Positions 56,466-64,000 of a stretch of DNA of 64,000 nucleotides are shown piece after piece; the first letter of the stretch is position 1; each line of letters opens with the position of its first letter. The stretch comes from Omphiscola glabra (taxonomy: Eukaryota > Mollusca > Gastropoda > Lymnaeidae). Below the pieces are notes generated by a model that did no database searches, had not been told where the DNA came from, and saw only the letters and a program-made list of their open reading frames with translations. Position numbers and translations under genes: made by a program. Location of the stretch: positions 7,897,012 to 7,961,011 of the forward strand of contig OZ024809.1 in the NCBI GenBank assembly GCA_964017045.1, written 5' to 3'.

Positions 56466-57069
56466 TGTATATAAACTTTTTACCAAAATACCAGCCAAGA
56501 ATATCCATCCAAAATTTCATAAACTTTCCCCCCCCCCCCCTTCCCAGGAAACAGATTTCACCAGAGACATTTAAATTCAATGCCAAACAAAGCCCCTCCC
56601 CCCCCACCTCCCCCAGATGACCATGTAGGCCACCTCAACTAAGTTTTGTAGTACTGCAAAAGCAAAAAAAACTTTTCTGTTTTCATTAAAAACTATTTTT
56701 CTAAAAAATATATGTTTAAAGTAAATCTTTAAGGTGTACTAAAATTTCTAAACAACATAATTTGTATTGTGTACATTGTTGACAGACTATGCACCTGAAA
56801 AATACCTATGCAGGGATTGTATTATGTACATGGAAAAAAATTATTTCTATATTTTAATAAATTCATCTTTATTCAAAAATAATAATTCGTAATGAATTGT
56901 TTCTTTTTCTCAAAGGTCAAGTGCTTCTTTTTTAATCATTTTATTTTCTCAAATATAATTTGTTTTTTTCTGAATTTACTGCAAGGCTGGTGAGATAACT
57001 CATTTTATCTGAGTTTGAAGTCACATAAGTTTTGTGCAGGTGTTGTAGATTGTTTTACAAAGTCAAAGG

Positions 57070-57175
57070 GTATATTGTCGAGTTGACCATTTATATGGAT
57101 AGAGTTGATTATCTACCAATTATATGGATAGAGTTAACAATTGTCTAGCAAATATATGGATAAAATTAACAATTG
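57070..57175. repeat. About 36-bp array, 3 copies
   Basis: Units share TATATGGATAGAGTTAACAA. Confidence 0.75.
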
Positions 57176-57665
57176 AACGTTGAAAGCCTTCTCTCCACAA
57201 AGCTTTTTTTAAACTTTCAACCATACAGATGTCTCTGTGGCTTAGCCAGCGCGGGTGACAGAGGTGCGTGTGGCAGAGGTAGCGCTTGCTCGCCCTTAGA
57301 CCATTTCCGCCCCCCACCCCCCAAATCATGTTTTTTCCAAAGATATAACGTTTTGTTTCTTTAATGTAAATCATTTGTTTATTAAAGAATGATTTTGTTA
57401 CATGGGTGTAATTTCTTTAAAAGGGTAACACTAAGGCTAAGGAACATTAGCCAAATCCAGTGGGTCTCCATTCTCCACTGCTAATCTTGCCCCATTCTTA
57501 ATTGTAGTGCAAATGAAAATAAATGGAAAGGCGTGGTTTAGAAAGATAGTTCCTATGAGGGTTTCTAATGCGTGAGATAAAAATCTGGGTTAACCATTCA
57601 ATTAATGTGTGACAAAGTCGCCGAGATCCAACGGGCGTCTTGTACGCAGGGATTTTCGAGTGACG

Positions 57666-57667
<2 letters not shown>

Positions 57668-57699
<32 letters not shown>
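57668..57699. repeat. (AT)n microsatellite
   Basis: About 16 AT dinucleotides. Region 57180-58440 shows no recognised gene. Confidence 0.97.
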
Positions 57700-57702
<3 letters not shown>

Positions 57703-58449
57703 ATATAGGCACAACATAGTAAACAGATTTTTAAAAATAATTTATTATTGAAGAATTTTAAACAAATAACAAGTTTAAATAAAAATAATGAAAGAACATT
57801 AGTAACAACTAAAAATAATGAAACAACATTACACTTTGGTAACAAACCTCAGTGCGTACGTGCCGTATGGATGGCGCCTAATTTTTGTGTTCATGTTTTT
57901 AAAAAACGTACAAGAGCCTTTACGGCCGTATAACTGGCCAGGCGTATAAAAAAACTGTACCAAGTAGGGGTAAACCATACAGGTTGGTAGAAAAGAGACA
58001 GAAGGCTTCAAGCCACTATGTGCCAGTGCTTTTTTTTTCTCAGGAAATGGAAGAATTTAAGACCAAGACTTGTGTTAAGGTTAGATTTTTGGACCATTTC
58101 CTGATGTTGCGCTATTTTCCTAAAGTCAGCTAAACTATTTAAAAATCATAAACATTATTTAGATTTAGAGCTTGTGAAGATATGTTCAGTATATTTTTTA
58201 GGGTTCCTTAACAAAAGTACATACGTTTTTTTTTTAAAAAGGAGTTTAACAACAAGCGACAAATACCTTGTCAAAAGTCGACGATATCAAATTGTTAGCA
58301 AAGAATAACACCAAAAACAAAAACAAAAAACGGCTCTGAATTGCTAAAAGCTCACCGGAAGCTTTCGATAAACGCTACCCAAAAGAATTCAGGACAAAAT
58401 AGTGTGTTTGTATATTAAAGATAGACCTCATCCTTATTTAAGAGAAATA

Positions 58450-58655
58450 ACTTCTGAGTATGATGACATTGCTACAGACTGTAATGACATTGTTACAGAG
58501 TACAGTGACATTGCTACAGAGTGCTACCGAGTATAGTGACATTGCTACAGAGATAATGACAGTGCTACTGAGTAGCCCTATAGTGACATTGCTACAGAGA
58601 TAATGACAGTGCTACTGAGTATAGTGGCATTGCTACTGAGTACAATGACACTGCA
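58450..58655. repeat. About 23-bp degenerate array
   Basis: Units share AGTGACATTGCTACAGAG and GAGTATAGTGACAT. Confidence 0.85.
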
Positions 58656-59114
58656 AAAACTTTTTAATTCATTCCTAATCTGATGGCCTCTAAATTATTA
58701 TAATATATTATAATTTGTCAAGTTGTGGCTATCCAAAAGCAGAATTAATTACACTTTGAAATTATGTGACAGGTGTTGAGAACAAAAAAAGGGGTGGGGG
58801 CATTTGTGTAGATTAAGGTATTGGTCATTGAGAACATATGTCACAGACAGTGACAGAATGCGGGAACACAAATCAAAGTTAAAGAAGGCTGGAGGGTTCT
58901 CTAAAGGGGCATTCCCCACAAATTGTTTTTATCAATTCACACAACTGATTATTTGTTTTGCGTGTGGAACATGCCAACTTTTTAGTTGTGGCAAATAAAA
59001 ATGTAACAAAAAAAAAAAGAAAAGAAAAAAATGTGCATAAATATTTATATGTGTGTGTGTGTGCGTTCGTGCAAAAACTAAGTTCAGGGTGAATATTGTA
59101 GAGAACCTTGGTTC

Positions 59115-59268
59115 GTCTCTGTTCTACCTTGAATCTCTATTTCGTCGTGTGGATGATACTACTTGCTTACTGTACCTCGTGATTCACCATACAATGTTCT
59201 ACCTTGAATCTCTATTTCGTTGTGTGGATGATACCACTTGCTCACTGTACCTCGTGACTCAACACCTA
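59115..59268. repeat. About 77-bp direct duplication
   Basis: TTCTACCTTGAATCTCTATT and TGTACCTCGTGA occur twice with little change. A CT-rich microsatellite follows at 59338-59375. Confidence 0.9.
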
Positions 59269-59338
59269 AGTAACTGAAAACGCGATGACGATGGTTGCAG
59301 TCGTTGACCTTTTATTTGCCTTCTACATCTAATTCACA

Positions 59339-59377
<39 letters not shown>

Positions 59378-59898
59378 GTTCTCTGCTCCGACTGTTCCGG
59401 TTCGTCTCTCTCTCTGCAGATGTGTATTCGCTATAGATATTAATTTATATTGAGTGGACGTACACATCACGTTAACACAAACACAGTCTATCACTGGTAA
59501 AAATAAAGTTACTGGTGAAATTTAACGTGGTTCAAGCTCGAACGCAGATCAACAAATGATGACATCATTTTAAAAACCTACCAAGTAACTTGGGGTTTTT
59601 AAAAAAGGAAAAGCTGGTTTTAAAAAAATAAATGAAAATACGAATCAATATCCATTAAGCCATATTCCCGCTAATATGTTATAGTTTATAGTCTGATTAA
59701 TACAAAATTGAAATTATGAAAGGAAAAGGAGTGTTGGAAACATACGGGGGAATTTAAAATCCTACTCGCCACGGTTGGAATTATCACTATTATCAGCGTT
59801 TCGGCAAGTTCATCTGTGCAGAGAACAGAAGAAGTTGGAGAGAACAAAGTGCTACAGATACGTGAGAAAGGTAGAAACTTGTATGGAATTCTCTGGCG

Positions 59899-60081
59899 CT
59901 GGATGAGTCTACTGATATCTCGAGTACGTCACAACTTCTCGTGTTTATTTGTGGTGTCAATTTGGACTTTCAGATAACGGAAGAGTTGGCATCCGTTTGC
60001 AGCATACATGGAACAACAACTGGAAAAGACATTTTCATGGAAGTGCAAAAACTTTTGAACATTCTAAAACAATTCTCTTGA
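59899..60081 (+). pseudogene. hAT transposase remnant
   Basis: Sixty open codons read LDESTDISSTSQLLVFICGV, then NLDFQITEELASV and TTTGKDIFMEVQKLL, ending at a stop. DESTD with the following QL-(I/V)F-RGV and ITEEL is the hAT transposase core seen also in ZBED/GTF2IRD2-type domesticated genes. Similar codons in a shifted frame precede it. A downstream terminus with GGCCCGCG and GATGACCTCTGG (about 60430-60470) could be its right end. It is truncated and dead. Confidence 0.8.
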
Positions 60082-60599
60082 TTGGATGCAGCAATTCCAA
60101 AACAAACATTGATGATGTCTTGAAAGCCAAACGTCAGTTTCACAAGTCTCACTAACCTTTTTTTTTTTTTGCTGCTAAGTTTGTGAGATACGAATATGTG
60201 CACACTAGGTCTGATGTAACTATCTTTTTGCTAACGTCGCCTTCTTTGATAACTTTTGTAGTAAATAAATATGTTGGTTGTCTTTGCTTTTTGCATTGCA
60301 CGCCACTCACCCATGATTAACATGGAATACTAAACTTAGTTGTTCGTCTTTTTTCCCAGAGCTTTCGTTCTGGCTTGCAAGTACTGTACATAATGATTAT
60401 ATGGCCCGCGCTCGTCATTTTGCCCGTTATCCGGCCCGCGGGGGAAAAAAGGATGATGACCTCTGGTCTAGTCTATATTTGGAGTACGTGCTTATTCGTC
60501 AGCAGTCGAAAAACCTTGTAAGGGGGTGGTTGTGTATTTTCTCTTTTTTTTTATAGCGAGCTGCGCAATACGTGTGTTTGATTAAATGTACATCCTGTT

Positions 60600-60622
60600 A
60601 TATATATATATATATATATATA
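60600..60622. repeat. (AT)n microsatellite
   Basis: About 11 AT dinucleotides. Region 60630-62040 contains no recognised gene. Confidence 0.95.
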
Positions 60623-62044
60623 GATTAAAGACACATTACCAATGGAAATGTGTTCATTTTGGGTGTTAATACGGGCGTTGGAACGTGTAAAGAATCTGAC
60701 GAATAACCCCAATCAAATATATCGGAGTGTGACAAGGTTGCATCCCCAAAACCCCAGACGAAAACGGCTCAGAGGCAGACCTAAGCTTGCATGGATGGAT
60801 TAGATGAGTTGCCATCAAAGGTTACGGAGTCCCATCCACCCGGGGTGCTGGTGTGGTTTTTGCATGTCTGGGCTTTTGCTGGCGATTGAACTCCAATCCA
60901 CAAGCTTGACTCAGCACGAAGTAACGAGGGGGTCTGGGTGACCAGATTCACCGAGCAAAAATTGGGAGGAGTCTGGGGAGGGTGGTCAATGAGCCCTTCC
61001 ACCGATAATTAAGATTAGTTTAAAATGCAGTTATGCATTTTTGGCGCGATTCTTAATACTATATTATTGCTGTAAAAAAACATTATTAAAAAAAAGGCCG
61101 CTCCCTATTTAAGCCCTACTACTACGTCTGTTGTTCACCTTTAGAATAAAATTTTTAAAAACAACAAAGAAATTGTAATTTTCATTAAAACAAATTTTAA
61201 TTGTTCCGGTAAATAGATTCCCCTAAATTTATCGGATCACCAAATATATCAGGTGTAGCGATATTTCATCGGTTCCACTATTTCAACTACTTGAATTAAG
61301 AGTTTTAAAAATTAAGATTTATTAATAATTTGGTAATTGCACGCTACTGGTCCCTCTGTCGCTCACCCTAACCCGAACCCTAAATCTATCATAAACAAAG
61401 GGAAGTGACTCCCAATAAGGGGACCACAGAAGCACATTAGCCAATAATTTTTTTTTAATGGGATGGGGGGTAAATACATTATATATTAGCTCTATGTTGC
61501 ACACATTATTTCTCCGGGGGGGGGGGGGGCGCTTGGCGTCTCGGGTTTTTTGTTTTGGGGGGAGGGAGGGGCGTGTTTACGTAGATATTCACACAACAAA
61601 AAATCAATTTAGCCATCATAGTAGTCGGGATTTATATAACTATGAATAAACGCGTGTGTCATGAAATGTTAATGAAAATTAGGAAACATATTATATGTAT
61701 TTATTTATTGAATGACGATTCCAAGTAGTTTATTATTAAATATTAATCCTTTCAAACTAGTTGTTCTCGCTGAGACATCTCTTACACAATGGGTATTAGA
61801 CTTATACACAGTTCTGATAACACGCTCATCATGCCACAATATCCCTTCCGTAGCTTTGGTAATTCTGGTTGAGGACTCAATTGTATTTTAATGATGCTAT
61901 CGCTGAGAATATCCACAATATTTTTGACTGTAAATTGACCGCTAGCCACTTATACGTATTGACCAAGTTTTACAATTGTGGCACGTCAGACAATTTTTTT
62001 TACCAATGTGGCACATCACTACTTACGTCACAATCGTATAACAG

Positions 62045-62160
62045 TGTCTGATGGGCCACAATGGTAAAACACTGTTTGATGTGCCACAGTGGTAAAACAT
62101 AGTCTGATGTATCATATTGGTAAAAAAATTGTATGATGTGTCACATTAGTAAAACATTGC
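62045..62160. repeat. About 36-bp array, 3-4 copies
   Basis: Units share GGTAAAACA and GTCTGATGTGCCACA. Weaker copies lie at 61970-62030. Confidence 0.8.
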
Positions 62161-62384
62161 CGGTTCTAATAAGTTTGTGATAGAAATTTCGGGTTGCTTC
62201 GTACTCAGTGACGTTGAAGTAGAGTTTGGTTTTCAGGAGGGTTGGGTACGATTCACGTCTCTAAAGTTGTAAACAGACAGTGCCATGGTCATAACGAAAG
62301 ATATTCATCTAATCAAGACAAAGAATTACACAAAATTCCCAGCAAGTACGTTATTATTTTCCGATCTTTAAAACTGGTTTCACC

Positions 62385-62930
62385 GGTATCTTAAATTCAG
62401 TTTCACTTCGCTTAACTTCAGTTTCACTTGGCTTAAATTCAGTTTCACTTGGCTTAAATTCAGTTTCACTTGGCTTAAGTTCAGTTTCACTTGGCTTAAG
62501 GTCAGTTTCACTTGGCTTAAGTTCAGTTTCACCTGGCTTAAGTTCAGTTTCACTTGGCTTAAATTCGGTTTCACTTGGCTTAAATTCGGTTTCACTTGGC
62601 TTAAATTAGGTTTCACTTGGCTTAAATTTGGTTTCACTTGGCTTAAATTCGGTTTCACTTGGCTTAAATTCGGTTTCACTTGGCTCAATTCGGTTTCACT
62701 TGGCTTAAATTCAGTTTCACTTGGCTTAAATTCAGTTTCACTTGGCTTAAATTCAGTTTCACTTGGCTTAAATTCAGTTTCACTTGGCTTAAATTCAGTT
62801 TCACTTGGCTTAAATTCAGTTTCACTTGGCTTACATTCAGTTTTACTTGGCTTAAATTCGGTTTCACTTGGCTTAAATTCAGTTTCACTTGGCTTAAATT
62901 TAATTTCACCGGTATCAATTTCAGTTTCAC
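62385..62930. repeat. 21-bp minisatellite, about 26 copies
   Basis: Unit TCAGTTTCACTTGGCTTAAA plus T. CAGTTTC and CGGTTTC sub-types form separate blocks. The 7-residue peptide repeats (FTWLKFS, LSQVKLN) are artefacts. The ends read TTCACCGGTATC on both sides (62378 and 62907). Confidence 0.97.
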
Positions 62931-63884
62931 ATCAATCTCCCGGCAGTTTTCTATTAATATGTATTGAATTCACGTAAAAATCTACCCATAAATTCTGTCC
63001 AAAAATCTATTTGCTTTTTACACGCACTAATCACTTCTCCCGATTTTTTGCCTGAGTCCCTGTGTGGTAATGCTAGGCATTACCGGGATTCGGGTCAGTA
63101 CCCGGCTCATCCCAAGGTTTTCGGTGTTGTTTTTTTTTTTACTATTTACGTGATTTTTCTGACCTTCTTATGTCCCCAGGAGTCTTTATCCAACAGTGTT
63201 TGAAAGTATTGTTTTTTTTGTTTTTTTTGTGAAAGATGTAAATTTTCTAAGTGACTGACAAAATTAATATGAGACTTTTATTGCGAAAAAAATAAACAAA
63301 ATTTAATTATAAAGTTAATACTTCGAGTGAAACTAAAACGTAACGTCATTTTTTTAGTGTCATCTTATACACTGCTAGTTAAAATTCTAGTTTTTTATTA
63401 TTACGTCATCTGGAACTCTACAACTTGGACTTATAGGAAAAGTTGAAATACTCTTAGTCTCAAATATTAAATTTAATCAGTTTATTTTGTTTACCTATTG
63501 TTTTTGTCAGGTCTTTTTCAAATACATTTTTTAATTTAATTTGATGAATACGTGGTTCATTTATATAACTGCCCAGGGCCAGACTATGCATAGCTCATAG
63601 CGCAAGAGATTGATCTAAGAAATTCTATTATCATATATTCTACAGGTACACATCTAAAATGATAATGAAGGATCCCATTTTTAAATTCTGTTGGCTGTGT
63701 CAATACTTTGCTTCAAAGAAAGAAAACAATTTTTGAATGGGAACGTGTCACCTTAACCTTTATATTAGGTCACCCTTTTTACACCGTAAGACGCCCACGT
63801 GAAGAATCACAATATCCCCCTCCTCCATTTTAGCACTATATTGCCTACATAATTAGCTGCACCCCCCCCCTTTTTTGTGTGCCA

Positions 63885-64000
63885 TCATTTACTACTAAAC
63901 TGGATATCTACATAACTAGATGTCTAAGTGACCAGATGACATGATTATATGCCTACATTACTAAATAACTATATATCTACATAGCTAGACGCCTACATAA
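63885..64000. repeat. Degenerate array at window end
   Basis: Units resemble TATCTACATAACTAGATG. It probably continues past the window. Region 62950-63885 shows no gene. Confidence 0.7.

Noticed and set aside
58800..59030. Processed pseudogene with AATAAA and poly-A (58990-59030)
   Set aside because: The preceding frame is not recognisable and no target duplication was found. A-rich stretches are common here.

Overview
The window is animal genomic DNA, not microbial. It holds split genes with GT-AG introns, several dead LINE-type retrotransposons, many small hAT-type DNA transposons and an exceptional density of minisatellites. An invertebrate is likely, and a mollusc (heterobranch or pulmonate snail) is my best inference. 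That inference rests on the LINE and hAT families and the dense tandem repeats, and it is not proven by the sequence.

One host gene is clearly supported: a plus-strand aminopeptidase N-like (M1 family, zinc) gene between 22853 and 53837. Twenty-two exons splice in a continuous frame into 806 residues ending at a stop codon at 53835-53837. The GAMEN exopeptidase motif (exon 29997-30060), the HELAH zinc motif split from its third ligand (exons 31358-31448 and 33429-33542), the catalytic tyrosine (exon 34128-34262) and the C-terminal ERAP1_C-like helical domain are all present and intact. The N-terminal part of the protein, probably 100-200 residues including any membrane anchor, was not found. 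Its exons lie in the first 22.8 kb unrecognised, or outside the window.

Region by region: 1-5600 is a purine-rich tract, degenerate arrays and a LINE 3' end on the minus strand. 5600-9200 has a SPIN-like hAT element, a dispersed repeat and two arrays. 9200-11400 is one minus-strand LINE reverse transcriptase whose motif B has expanded into a 41-bp array of about 25 copies, and which is interrupted by an 879-bp insertion with an 8-bp target duplication. 11500-22850 contains arrays (79, 18, 34 and 38 bp units), a foldback element and a pogo/Tigger-like element with a nested hAT MITE. 22850-53840 is the aminopeptidase gene, whose introns are filled with arrays, two further LINE fragments, one LINE on the minus strand and several hAT MITEs. 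53840-64000 is downstream DNA with a homogeneous 58-bp array, a hAT transposase remnant and a 21-bp array, and I found no convincing gene there.

The most unusual signal is that at least six tandem or local duplications in the aminopeptidase introns are copies of the gene's own exon-intron junctions (acceptors at 25179, 29997 and 48159; donors at 35750, 37060 and 39280). Each true splice site therefore sits beside a series of near-identical decoys. Most long reading frames in the window are artefacts of arrays whose period is divisible by three, or of arrays open in every frame, and are not genes.
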